Positions 37,279 to 49,184 of a DNA stretch of 64,000 nucleotides are shown piece after piece. How positions within the stretch are numbered: the stretch's first letter is position 1; every line of letters begins with the position of its first letter. The position numbers were made by a program, and so were the translations under genes. Below the pieces are notes generated by a model. That model was not told where the DNA came from. It made no database searches and saw only the letters and a list, made by a program, of their open reading frames with translations. The stretch is from positions 1,612,001 through 1,676,000 of the forward strand of contig JBANDB010000018.1 in the NCBI GenBank assembly GCA_037576215.1. The letters run 5' to 3'. This DNA is from Armillaria gallica. Taxonomy: Eukaryota; Basidiomycota; Agaricomycetes; Agaricales; Physalacriaceae.

Positions 37279-38800
37279 GTGGCTGCAAAGGATGACTTCC
37301 AGCTGCAACCCATAGTCTCCTACGAGCGACAATCTCTGGCACGATGATAGCACAAATGGGAGAATAATCCCCACGTCTCCCTGGGTCCTCGTTTTATGCA
37401 TCATAAAGGCGGCTACATCAATAATTCCGGCATCATTCCCTCTCTGACAGCATGTCGGGAAACCTTTTTCGCTGGCACCGTCAACTACAGGATCAGCTAT
37501 GATGTTGGGTAGGAGCACAATGGCAGTCGGCGCTCACCATCTTTGGCCAGCACTTTTGGGAGTTGGGCATGACTGGTACCAGTGATATGGATGCTGGTAC
37601 ATGTTTGCGGTATCAGTATTTCGATGCTTATTGGCCTCAGGTTCCTGTACGACTTCATACCGGAAAACCTGTAGCGTCGGATATCTTTGGGCGACACTTC
37701 ATCCTCTCTCTCTCAGGAGATTCGTGGTATTGTGTGTATGTCCTCTCTTGTCCGTTTTCCTTTTAGCTCAATGAGCCTCGACAGTCCTGGGGAGCCGCTC
37801 GGGCCGTCCGTGTCAAAATGACCCTCGACATGTAGCATCTCTCGTCGCGCATGACTCTGTACACCTGACGTTCGAATGCAAGATGACATCGATGAGGACC
37901 AGCAACCTTGTATGCTTGGGCATTTCGGCCAGGGAAGAGCTTCAAATCAGATTTTCACTGATACGAACGTCGCCTACTAGGATTAATGTTGTCCTCATTC
38001 TCGCCCTTGATTTTTGAATTTTTCCCAATGCTCTCTTATCCTGCATCACCCCGGATATACGACACTTAATGCGACATATAATTGATATGAGTGATGCCAG
38101 TCAGTTGTGGCGACGCGTACCAAAGAAATGTTCTATTCTTCATTTTAGAGTACCTTCTCGGTGGGACGCGCGATCTTATCTTGTGCGTTGATACTGTTTT
38201 ACCAAATAGCGACTATGCTAATTCATACGCTAGCTATGTACTGTATTCGTTTATACTGCAATGAAAATGATTGTCCTCGTCTCCGCTCCGTCCCGTACTG
38301 TCTGCAAAGACAAGACAAGAGTCTACTATAGCCTCCGGAATCTGGAAGATTGTTTACGTTCTTTGTGAGCGTATTCCGTCCGTATGACATCTCCCACGCT
38401 TTGCGACTAGCTGTTCCACTGACGATGAGGCTCCCTATGTTCTGGTTGAGGTGCTTTCAGCCCAGTTAAACACCAGTTCAGCCATAGGTTTGCACCCGAT
38501 TCTGATCAATGCTATCTTCATTCCGTTCCTAGTATCCATGATGAACATGAACCCTGATCTGCAGGAGTTGTGTCGATACCATACCAAGCGCCGAACTTAA
38601 GTTACATCTCAAAATGAAGGTGAAGAGAGTGATGACTGCCTGCATTGCTTCGTCACTCTGAACATTTCTGACGAGGTCGCCTTCTGGGTCCCGCCATCTT
38701 TCCCAGTACGTTCAGACATCCAATTTCCGTAGATGTATAGTTGACGATTTGATCTAGTCTCTGAACCCGGATCGCTGCTGGTTATCGACTTTCATACGGT
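37279..38800 (+). repeat. Dispersed repeat relic, copy 6, right part
   Basis: Begins with the right target duplication (37279-37287) and resumes the interrupted copy: AAGGATGACTTCC, CTCCCTGGGTCCTCGTTTTA and CTACAGGATCAGC. From about 37530 it continues into the block shared with 34140-34250 and then with 6.6-7.5 kb (GAGTACCTTCTCGGTGG). This connects the two sets of repeats into one long family. Confidence 0.65.
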
Positions 38801-41149
38801 CCTCTCAGCAGCGAGTTTTCTTCCTTCGTGTTGCGACTCCGGCTTTACAATCCAGGTAAGTCAGGCAATACGATGGTTCGATTCCTTCACCTGAAATTTT
38901 ATTGTTGGTACTAGAAATTTTTCGAGTTGGAGGCTTCCTATCGAGAAAGATGCGAAAAGAGTTGCGCAAGGTGCCTTTACCGCTTACTACCATTGAGGTC
39001 TAAAAGAGTTGGTCCTTTCCTTTCATTCTCGCCCTCGATCCTTGAAATTTTCTGTCTCTTGGCCGTGCTTTCGTATATCTCTCTCGGCACTGATACTCCA
39101 CTTATACATGTAGCTGTGAAAAACAATACCGATCAGTTAGCTTCCGTGAACAGGCTGCTAATCTTGCAATTTGCGAGGAAGCCAACTTTTGATGAGGTCC
39201 ATAAAATGGGTGCATTCACAACTGAACTGCTGGCTTGTCAAAACACCGCTTGCTAGTCCACTATAACTGCTCTGCCTATTTTATCTTATGGCTACTGCGA
39301 GTCCACAAAAATGTCGTTGGCATTGGACTAAAGGTCCCAGATCTTCATGTCGTATGGACTAGCTCGGCATGCTAAGCGGCATATTGAGTGATGTCCACGG
39401 TTCGATTCCGCGGGCTGTCCATTTGACAAAACTTACTCCTTTTTAGGCCTCTTCACTGAATTCTTGAATTACTTTTCCTGTGCGTTCCTTCTATTTCTTA
39501 TCAGAGGACGATTTTTCTTCTGTAAATGAACTAAAATTTGTACGGGGACTGTTGTAGTTAAGTTGTAACTTGTCAGCACGTCTTGGTTCGAGTCCAGGTA
39601 ACGGTGTGCCGTGAAATATGTCTTTTGCTATCCTTCTTTCTTTTAAACAGGGAAAGTTACTCCTAGTCGACCTGGGTGTCAAAGTGAGTTATAGGTGCTG
39701 TTTTGTTTTGGAAATCCATTCTAAATGTGTATCCTAACAAAGCCTATTTCAGCTGAGTCCATATGAGGCTTCGGAAACTGGACTTCGGTCCAGCTCACTC
39801 CTTACGTACATTTTATTGACGTGGTTTGTAAAAGCATGGTTCTCTGATCCAGCGGTGATCTCTCCTCTACCTGTTCCGTCGTACAAATTGAATCACATCG
39901 AACTTAATTCGGGTCTAAAAGACTTGGAGAAACCGTCGTGCTCATATACGATTGCACTATCTGCCTCCGAGGGATCTTCATTCTGCTATTTGATAAGCTA
40001 CTCATGCAAATGTAGATCAGCAGGAAGTTGGGCGGAAAAAGTTATCTACGGTTCGACTCCGTGGGCCTACTGTTGTGTATTAGGTTCAATGATTTTTGCT
40101 CCTCATATAGGGTGTCGTTTCACAATTTACGTTTCCTGTGCATATGCATCTGTGCATGGAATCCGGATGCGTGATTCCGCTGTTTATTCTACCGATGATT
40201 ACAAATTTGGTGGTGTTTGAGGCAACGTGGTCGTTGCGGGGCGCGCCTTCCTTTTTGTCAACTTCTTGCCTCAACTCCGAGTGACGGTGTCCAACAACTT
40301 TTGCATCGGTCTCTGATAATCGATAGTGAATAACGCAAACTTGTTCAAGCTTTCACCAGTCCTAGTCAGTCTTCAAGAAACTACACATTGGAAATTGAAG
40401 TTCCTGCTACTTTAGTAGGAGGTTTTATTGGGTGACCTCGGTTTTACGTTTTTCGCAGCCCGATTTCGATCTGCACGAAACAACGGTAGACCTGCCTTAC
40501 ATGGTAATGGGTCCTTCCTTATAAGGAGCGTGACGCTCCTTTTCCAGTAAATTCCCAATTCAACGCTCGGCAGGGGCTCTTTGCCCCCCTTCACGAATCT
40601 CATGTGATGTTCGGAATGACGTCATAGCTGTTTCAGTTGCTGACTCCTTTTCTTCGAGAACTTTTTAGGACGTGACTTCAATTTCTTGTGACGCATTTTC
40701 CTTTGTTCGTTCAACTTTGTTGTATAATATTTCCAAATTGGTTCTTCTTGACAGGTTCTCCAGACCGTTTTAGGGTGTGAGCTCCAGATTTTATGCTCCT
40801 TTTAGTGATAAAACTATCCCGCCAGCGTTCTGCTCGTCACATAGATATCAAGTGTTGGCTCCTTTCTGACTCCTGAGGCCTGACTCCCTTTTTTTACTTC
40901 ATTGCTTCCCTTCGTCGAATGGCTCAATCACTGCGAGATGCTTTTCAGATTGAGCGGTGCTATGGTGACAAGCATTGCTCATACTTTTGAAACTTACTCT
41001 CAGTTGTTGACATCTTCGCATTCTGTCGGCGTGCCTACGGGACGTAGGACAGCTTTACTCATGTCTGCCAATGACGACGATGTTGGTTACAGTTCATTTC
41101 CTGTAGAATTTGTGGTGACGTCTTCTCTGCCATATGAAATCGCACTTGG
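38801..41149. other. Region of tRNA-like fragments, no protein gene
   Basis: Four B-box-like GGTTCGANTCC words lie here (see the separate entry), with a perfect 19-bp palindrome, AAGGAGCGTGACGCTCCTT, at 40523-40541 and T-rich tracts. About 40340-40400 carries GTCAGTCTTCAAGAAACT, which also occurs at 35510 upstream of repeat copy 6. No protein motif is seen. Confidence 0.4.
39548..39606 (+). other. tRNA-like sequence (Pol III promoter remnant, SINE-like)
   Basis: A match to the A box (TAGTTAAGTTG, 39555-39565) is followed 19 bp later by a B box (GGTTCGAGTCC, 39585-39595). The T arm can pair over five bases (CTTGG with CCAGG). A seven-base acceptor-like stem (ACTGTTG with TAACGGT) forms with two G-T pairs, and the D stem pairs GTTA with TAAC. 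There is no room for an anticodon arm, so this is not a working tRNA. Other B boxes are at 38875-38885, 39399-39409 and 40050-40060. Best read as tRNA-derived SINE or tRNA pseudogene material. Confidence 0.4.
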
Positions 41150-41154
41150 GCTTC
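41150..41154. repeat. Target site duplication, left (GCTTC)
   Basis: GCTTC directly precedes the 5' LTR and is repeated at 49586-49590 directly after the 3' LTR. Five bases is the usual length for Ty3/gypsy integrases. Confidence 0.9.
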
Positions 41155-41555
41155 TGTTATGATTTATTCACTTTTTTCCCTTATCTTATCTTATCTCTTA
41201 CACCGGACCGATCCGGGCCGTCACTCATAGGGGTAACCTTGCAACATTCCCATGTTATCTCTCGACCCCTCACGCTTGCGCTTCTCTATTGCATGCTACG
41301 GCTCCAAGTCCTTGTACTTCGTTATCGACCAGTCACGAACGTCTTATGCTTAGACCCTGCCCTTTCGTATTTAAGTAGTAGTTCACACTTCATGTACGCC
41401 ACCCTCGAACTAACTTTAATCCATACTGAATCTATCGCTTAATTCTCTGCTGAAAACTAAAGACTTAGCTGGAACGCCTATTACTTAGCAACATCGGTGA
41501 CTGCCCGAATGCGAGACAGCCGGTGTTTGTCATTGATAGGAATTCAGGTCTAATA
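41155..41555 (+). repeat. 5' LTR, 401 bp
   Basis: Begins TGTTATGATTT and ends CTAATA. It has TATTTAAG at 41368-41375 as a probable promoter element. It differs from the 3' LTR at 41510 (T here, C at 49540) and 41522 (G here, A at 49552). Confidence 0.97.
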
Positions 41556-41599
41556 ATTAGTTTGAGGCTTCACCCTTGCTCCTTAACTGGAGCCTACAG

Positions 41600-42838
41600 A
41601 TGTCGATGACACTCGAGTTCCTCTTATCCGCAGTATACCTCGGTGTCGGACTAGCTTTCTTCTCGGCCACACTCATATTGGCTATTATTCATTACCAAAG
41701 GACAACTCGTCGCAGACGCAACAGAAGGATTCAATACCCCCCACCACCATTTAACTATGTCCTCCCACAGCAGCCACCACCGGCGCACTTCTACCCACCC
41801 CTACCGCCACGAGCCCCAGCAGTCGACGAGCACAATAGCATCGACAGGAGAGACGACGAAGAAGACGTTCCTAGGCAGATGGAAATCGGCGTTCAGGAAG
41901 GAAGCGATGGAGGTACTTCCGGAGCAAGGCTCCCCTTTATCGAGCTTTCTACCAACCCGCCCTCTCCTCACCAGTCCGCCGGCGCTACCCCCCATCCAGC
42001 AATACGAGACGTTCCCACTGCCGCAGACCTGGCAAGATACCTCGTCCGACTCAGCTTGGGGCGACCAGGCCCAAGCGCGTCCCCGAACGCCGAGCACATT
42101 ACCAGCAGTCATTCTGGGGATGGCGGGATACCCACAGTCACCCCCGACCCTCACGAAATTCGCGTCAGTTCCACTTCCGAGCTCGATCTCGTCTGGGACA
42201 ACCTCAACCTTCCCGTTAGCGCCATTTTCCCCTACCATCCAAATCCCTACGCTGCCCCCCACTACTGGGACACCCCAGTACGAATCACGACACGATCCCC
42301 CACTCCCCCGGTCGCCGACAAGCAGCCTTCGACGACCGGCGACCCCTCACGAGGAGGAACCCCGGGGACCTCGAACAGGTTCCTTATTCCCAGACGAAGG
42401 AGGGAACCGCCAAGGTCAGCAATCAATGTCGCGCAAGGGCTTGACCCCCGATACAAGGTCGATGAGCAGGGGCTCAACTGGTTCGGGTGAGAGTGCAGAA
42501 GAGTTGAGGCAGAACGAGCCACGGAATTCAGAAGAATCGATGAGGAGGCGGGACGAATTGAGGCGCGCGATGAGCCGGGCATCGACAGTAGAGGAGAGAC
42601 AGTATACAACACCGCCCATAGCTCCAGGACCGAGGTACTCCCCGTCGAGGAGTATGTCAACGGCATCGTCAACAGGAGAAGCCCTTCCCCAAGCCCTGTC
42701 CCAACCCTCGAGGTCCCGAACACTCCCCCAGCCGACCACCCCGATAACCATCTCCTGGGCACTATACCTCCTATCGACAGGCAAGCTGGTTCAGGTCCCC
42801 GCCGTCCTCCTCGCCGCACCCCTGGAGGAGCTCTTTGA
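41600..42838 (+). CDS. Overprinted ORF with N-terminal membrane segment, overlaps gag
   Basis: From the ATG at 41600 this frame starts with about 25 strongly hydrophobic residues (FLLSAVYLGVGLAFFSATLI), then a basic stretch (TTRRRRNRR) and a Pro-rich region. This is the layout of a single-pass membrane protein. It stays open to 42488, where a TGA lies in frame, and then open again to 42836-42838. About 1.08 kb overlaps gag in another phase. The first 157 bp are outside gag and still encode the membrane segment, which argues against pure chance. Function is unknown and no homologue is recognised with certainty. It could also be an unspliced leader exon. Confidence 0.5.
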
Positions 42839-44324
42839 GCACTTCAGACAGGAACTACTAGCGGATCAGGACTGGACCCTGACGCCGGCTGGGAGGGATT
42901 ATGCCTACTATGGATACAGTTATATATTGAAAGAAGAAGCCGCCCATTTCGCGTGCACCGCCTATAATATGATTCACCGCGATTGCAAGGTTGAGGTACC
43001 CGCCAGGTACCAACGACCCCAGATTGACCTACCCCCGATCACGTACACGCCGGAACCAATGGACGACGAACCACTGGTACCGCCGCCACGGGTTGCCGTA
43101 CCTAATTACCCGAGATGGGAGCCAGGCTATGCCCCCAGGCATGCGAGCTATGCATATCCCCGCGGATACAGACCGCCAGAGACACAAGAGACGTCTCGGC
43201 TCTTTGCGGCCGCAATCACAGGTGACGGAGCAGGACCGTCAAATGCGCCTCAGGTACCGACACAACCCCCTGCCAAACCACAGCCACCGTCGGGACCACC
43301 GCCGAATGGACCCCCACAGCCGCCTGCTGCCCCACGAAGATGGGCACCACCTCGCTACCCTCCCCCGCTAGGACCACCTGATCCCCCGGCTCCATGGATC
43401 CTCGACCCAGCTAACCTGGGGCCATGGGCCAATCTGAGACTGGAAATGGTCAAAATACCCGAGAACTTTAACGGTGACTCCAACGACATCGCCTGATTCT
43501 TCTCCCAGTGCGACATGTACTTCTCCGTCTTTAACCAACACTTCTACCATCACCCACACAAGGTCATCTTCTGCGTATCATGCTTCGGCAAAGACGCACA
43601 GGTGTGGTGGGAGCTATGCGCACGAGAGCTAGGAAGAGACGACCACGGGTTCCAGTACTACCCACCCTACGAAGAGTTCATCAACGAAGTCAGGCGGAGG
43701 TTCTGGAAGGATGCAAACACGGAAATCAAGTTCGCCCAGTGGGAAGCGCTGCGGCAAAGTCACTTCCCCGACGGGGACTTGTTCTTCCAGCAGTTCGAGT
43801 CACTAGCCTTTGAGGCAGGCGTCCTAGGAATTGACATGATGATGGTCGCCCAAGTAAAGAAGGTGTGCCGGTCATCAGCAAAAGACATTATTTACGCCTC
43901 AGACGCAGACGTCCCCGGGAGTTATCACAAGTGGAAGCGACGAATACTTCGCATCGACCATAACTGGAGAACGTGGAAAGCGGAACAACGGGGGGGAAAG
44001 GTAACAGAATGGAAACAGCAGATCAAGACGACCCCGATGACAAAGGGGGACCACCAGCAGCAGCAAAGCAGTGTCCCGGAAAAGATGACGGGAACTGGCA
44101 CGACTTACGGAGGGCAAGGAAAGCCCATGGACATCGATGCGGTGCGTGCCAAAACCAAGTGTTATGGGTGTGGCCAGCTCGGGCACTTCAAACGGGACTG
44201 CCCCAAATGACCCAAGACAAAGGAAGAGGCGCTCCGACGATGCGCCTACTATTGGGACCATGTAGCAACGAACGAAAAGACGGACTCAAAGACTGAGGAG
44301 GTAAAAGACGGCGCCGAGCAGTAA
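41757..44324 (+). pseudogene. gag: gag, broken by two in-frame TGA codons
   Basis: One frame runs from ATG 41757 to TAA 44322-44324 (855 codons), interrupted by TGA at 43494-43496 and 44208-44210. The N-terminal half is Pro/Ser/Arg-rich. The capsid-like part follows the first TGA (DAQVWWELC, FINEVRRRFWKD, FAQWEALRQ). A CX2CX4HX4C zinc knuckle (CYGCGQLGHFKRDC) lies at about 44160-44201, just before the second TGA. Gag packages the element RNA in virus-like particles. Both stops would be removed by a single C-to-T reversal at CpG; I infer that origin. Confidence 0.9.
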
Positions 44325-47300
44325 ATGATTCGACTGACTCGGTGGAGGACTTGATTTCACCCGGTATGCCCTTGTCACCTGCTAGTAAGGCTCAATGTAT
44401 TTCTGTAGTTGATAACGCGCATTCGAATATACCACCTTGCGACTTCACTACCGGGACTGAGACCAAGAAAGAATCAAAACAGGAGGTCGGAACCGACTCA
44501 CCGACTAAACGTTCGGCAAGTAACTCATTACGAGCGAAAGCATCGGACGAAAAGACACCCACCATAGTGTCACCCATCATAACAGCGCCTAACCCATGAC
44601 TGGATGGGGCAAGGGAACAAGCGCTTGGCGCCCCCCTTGGAGAAGCGGCCCCTGGCAAGGGGAATACCACAGACGAAGAGCCAAAAATACTCAAGCGGTT
44701 GACGGTGCCGCCCTTGGCCATGGCACAAGCGAAGGTGACAACCATCACCAGGCTGAAGGGGGAGGACTCCCCGAATGCCATGCGCAGCGGACTGATGGCA
44801 CGGTCTGACGACCAGCAGCCTTGCAAGAGTCCCGGGTGCGTGAGCCAGCATCAAGACGAAGGCTGGAGCCAGGTCGGCAGAGGCCCTAGGCGGGAGCTGA
44901 ACGACTCGCTAAGTCCACCGGAACCTGACCGGGCCGGTAAGTCCGTTCATTTGGCACAGGTCGAGTCTGCTGTCCGCGCAAGTGGCGGCTCCGGTGTCCA
45001 GACGAGCTTGCGGCACTCTGAAAACCCACTAGGCGATCCCGACGAAGACCAGCGAGTAGCAAGAACTGTTGGATGCGCAACAGCCCCGACCAAGGCAGCC
45101 AAAGGGATGGAAGCTGCTAGCGCCCAGGCGGTAAAAAGGGGGCCCAAGGTACAGATGGAGGAGATCCCAGATGACGAAGACGACACGAGTTTCCGACGCA
45201 GTCAGAAAGCTAACCTGAAACCCCCTGTAGCTCCTGAGGTGACCCAGTCGACGGTAGCAGAGCCCTCCGGTTCTAGCACGAAGACTGAGAAGGTCCCACA
45301 TTGATGGCTCAAACCCTTTGGAGCCGAATGGACGTTATGCGGGATTAAGGACGCCAAAACTGAGTCGGAGGCCAGAGCTATTTTAAAAAACTGGATCCAT
45401 AAGACTCGGGTAGAGGAGGTGGTCGACGAAATGATCGAAGGACTCCGGACCAAAATCAACGTGCTTGACGCAATGTACGAACTCCAACAACCCCGATGCT
45501 ACGTTTGCTGACTAAGCGGGGGTGACAAAGCTCTAACCACCGACATCCAAATTGGGGTACCCGGAGGAATCCACTCTATCGCCTCCTCGGCTCTGGTGGA
45601 CAGCGGCTGCACCAGCAGCGCCATCAGCCAAGCCTTCATGAAAACCCATAACCTCCCCACGCAGGCAACCACGGCACCTATCACAGTCTACAACGCGGAC
45701 AGGTCAAAGAATAGTGCCGGGCAGATCACCGCCTATGCAGAATTACGCATCACCATCGGGGATCACGCCGAAAACATCGATTTGGCCATCACCGATCTGC
45801 AGGATTGCAACGTTTTCCTCGGGCACAACTGGCTGGCAAAGCACAACCCACTGATCAATTGGCAAACCGGAAGGATGACCTTCGCCCGGTGCCACTGCCA
45901 TCATATTCCGATCCCGCTACCAGACACAGACCCCTACGACAAGTGGGACGAAGAACTTGAGGAGGGCGACACTATCCTCGCGATAAGCTTTGAAGAAGCT
46001 ATTCGCGTCAGAGCCATGCGGCACGTAGCCAACGATCTAGCAGCCCAAGCCAACGCCGAGAAGAAGGCTAAGACCTTCAAAGAAATGGTGCCCGAGTGGT
46101 GCAGGGACTTTAAAGATTTATTTGATAAAGAAAACTTTGACGAGCTCCTGGAACCAAAGCCATGGGACCATGCCATCAAGCTTATCCCTAACGCCAACGC
46201 CAACCTCGACTGCAAGGTCTACCCTCTTAATCGATCAGAGCAGGAGGAGTTAGACAAATTCCTTGACGAGAACCTATCCAGTGGAAGAATACGACCCTCC
46301 AAGTCACCTATGGCGTCGCCGTTCTTCTTTGTCAAGAAGAAAGACAGCAAGCTGCGACCTGTCCAAGATTATCGGAAGTTGAACGAGATGACCATCAAAA
46401 ATCGATATCCACTCCCTCTAATCTCAGAGCTCATGGACAAATTGCGCGGCGCCAAATACTTCTCCAAACTGGATGTCCGGTGGGGGTACAATAATGTTCG
46501 CATCAAGACAGGCGATGAATGGAAGGCAGCCTTCAGAACTAATCGTGGCTTATACGAGCCAACAGTTATGTTCTTTGGGCTCACCAATTTGCCCGCTACC
46601 TTCCAATGGATGATGAACGATATCTTCAAGGACCTCATTGCCTCTGGAAAAGTTACCATCTACCTCGACGACATCCTCATCATGTCCAAAACCAAGGAGG
46701 AACACCGTCAAATCACGTGAAAGGTGTTGGCGACTCTACGAAAGAACAAGTTGTTCCTTAAAGCCGAGAAATGCGAATTTGAGGTCCTGGAGACGGAATA
46801 CCTGGGCGTCATCATCAGCGAGGGAAGCATCCGTATGGACCCAGTCAAAATCAAAGGCATTCTCGATTGGCCGGTACCGACCAAAAAGAAGGAACTCCAA
46901 TCGTTCTTGGGATTCACTAACTTCTACCGGCGCTTTATAAAAGACTATAGCAAAATCGTGAAGCCCATGACCCAGTTAACCGGCAACGATGCGTGGAAGT
47001 GGGGCAAAGCCCAGCAGGAGGCTTTCGAGCAGCTGAAGACGTCGTACTCGCTGTACTGACAAACGAGGGGAAGTTCAGAGTAGAAGCGGACGCCAGCGAA
47101 GGAGCCATAGGCGCAGTTCTCTCCCAAGAACAGGATGGCAAATGGAGACCAGTATCCTTCTTATCTAAATCCCTATCAGTTACTGAGCGTAACTACGAGA
47201 TCTACGACAAGGAACTCTTGGCCATCATGCTCGCTCTCGAGGAATGGAGACATTACCTTATGGGTGCATACCAAGACTTCGAGATCTGGACAGACCATCA

Positions 47301-49149
47301 GAACCTCCAGTATTTCCGGAAACCTCAGAAAGTAAACCAACGCCAAGCTCGATGGATCACCGAACTGGCGGAGTACCACTTCACCCTTCATCACAAGGCC
47401 GGCACTGCAAACAAAAAGGCTGACCTCCTTTCGTGCCAAGCAGATCACGACCAAGGGCAGGACGACAACGACCAAGTTGTAGTCCTAGCCCCCGAACACT
47501 TCAGAGCCATGATTATGCCGACGATTGGAGAAACCCATCTAGACATACAAGCCACCACCAAGCAAGCTCACCTGTGGGACAAAGCTGTCGCCGGATCTGT
47601 CGACCACGACCATGGTATGAAAATGAAAGATGGGCTCGTCTGGTACGATGGCAGGATCTATGTCCCCAGAGACCGCACACTTCAAGGAGAGATTATCGCC
47701 CGCTCTCATGATCATATCACCGCCGGGCATCCAGGTATCGAAAAGACCAAAGAACTCGTGTTACGAGAGTTCTGGTGGCCAAAGATGAAGAAAGATGTCG
47801 AAGCCTACGTGAAAGCATGCGAGACCTGCCAGCGAACAAAAAGCAGCACCCAAGCCAAGGCGGCACCCCTGCACCCAAATGAAATACCCTCACGACCGTG
47901 GACTCACATCTCAGTGGACATGGTAACGGGATTATCAACGAGTAATGGACACAACGCTATCCTCATAATCGTCGACCGTTTCTCAAAAGAAATCATCCCT
48001 GTTGCATGCTCCACAGAGCTATCCTCGGAAGGATGGGCAAAGATATTGCGCGACAAAGTCTACGCCAAACACGGCATGCCCCAAGTCGTCATCTCAGACA
48101 GGGGCACTGTATTCGTATCCAAGTTCATGAAAGATCTCTACGATCTCCTCCAGATCAAAAGCAACGCCTCGACAGCTTACCACCCTCAAACAGACGGGCA
48201 AACGGAAAGGGTTAATCAAGAAATCGAAAAGTACCTCTGGATGTTCGTCAACCACCTTCAAACTGATTGGGCAGAATGGCTTTCCCTTGCAGCCTTCGCC
48301 CATAACAACCGTATCCACTCCTCCACTGGCAAGAGTCCCTTCGAAGTCAACTATGGCCACAACCCCGCAGTGCTACCGGGATCCACACCAATCGCACCTT
48401 TCCGAACCCCAGCGTCAAACACATTCGTATCCAAAATGCAAGAAGTCCATGCATCAGCCAAGACATCACTTGAAAAGGCAGCAGCACAGATGAAAAAGCA
48501 GTATGACAAAGCCAAATGCCCTGCCATCGAGTATCAAATAGGTGACAAAGTCTGGCTCGATACGACCAACCTCCATCTCCCTCGTCCAAAGAAAAAGCTC
48601 GACGATAAGCGGACAGGCCCCTTTGAAATCACAGACAAAAAGGGGGCTTCAGCATACACGCTTAAACTACCTGCCACCTGGAAAATCCATCCCACCTTCA
48701 ACGAAACGTTGCTCACCCCCTATATTCCACCGGCATTCCCCAATCAAGAACAACCACCGCCACCACCACCAGACTTGATCGACAACGAAGAACACTACGA
48801 AGTCGAAAAGATCCTGGACAGCAGACAGCGGAACGTCTGGGGAAAGCGAGGCGAACCATCCAGGAAAGCGACCGATTACTTTGTCAAATGGAAAGGGTAT
48901 GGACCAGAATCCAACAGTTGGGTATGAGAGAGCGACATGGATGCAGACGAGCTCATTGAAGAATATCTCGCTGAGCACGTAGACCAAATCATCCACGAAA
49001 AGGAAGACTGGGAATACCATATCAATCCAAGGACCGGGAAGAAACTAAGAAGTTGGGAAGACTTATACGAACTATGGGACATATTCGGGGGAAACGACGA
49101 CCCATCAACGGAGACGAAGCCACCCTTCGAACCGGGAAGCATGCCTTAA
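44297..49149 (+). pseudogene. pol: pol: protease, RT, RNase H, integrase, chromodomain (broken)
   Basis: The frame opens at 44297, overlaps gag by 28 bases in the -1 phase, and ends at TAA 49147-49149. It has a hydrophilic linker, protease with LVDSGCTSS (about 45590), RT with RPVQDYRKLN and YLDD (46661-46672), and RNase H from about 47075 (ADASEG). Integrase follows, with an HHCC finger (about 47707-47830) and D, D, E residues in SVDMVTG, ISDRG and NQEIEKY. A chromodomain (YEVEKILDSR, YFVKWKGYGPESNSW) lies at about 48795-48990. In-frame TGA codons are at about 44596, 45302, 45508, 46718 and 48925. A one-base loss near 47035-47045 shifts the frame between RT and RNase H. Not functional. Confidence 0.93.
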
Positions 49150-49171
49150 CAGCAGTCGGGACGCCTGCCTT

Positions 49172-49181
49172 AAGGAGGGGG
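49172..49181 (+). promoter_or_regulatory. Polypurine tract
   Basis: AAGGAGGGGG directly before the 3' LTR, with three bases between, fits the primer site for plus-strand DNA synthesis. Confidence 0.85.
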
Positions 49182-49184
49182 TAA

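Noticed and set aside
39548..39606. Functional tRNA gene
   Set aside because: A and B boxes and three stems can be drawn, but the space between D and T arms is too short for an anticodon arm.
40523..40541. 19-bp perfect palindrome as an operator
   Set aside because: No adjacent gene uses it, and single palindromes of this size occur by chance or as element debris.
41801..42819. Minus-strand ORFs of 120-185 codons opposite gag
   Set aside because: They are shadows of the GC- and Pro-rich gag region; no membrane or family motif is present, unlike the plus-strand overprinted frame.
41757..49149. In-frame TGA codons as programmed recoding or an alternative genetic code
   Set aside because: The KDZ and F-box relics have TGA among ordinary lesions, pol also has a frameshift, and the intact Plavaka, caspase-like and membrane protein genes contain no internal TGA. 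Mutation at CpG explains the pattern more simply.
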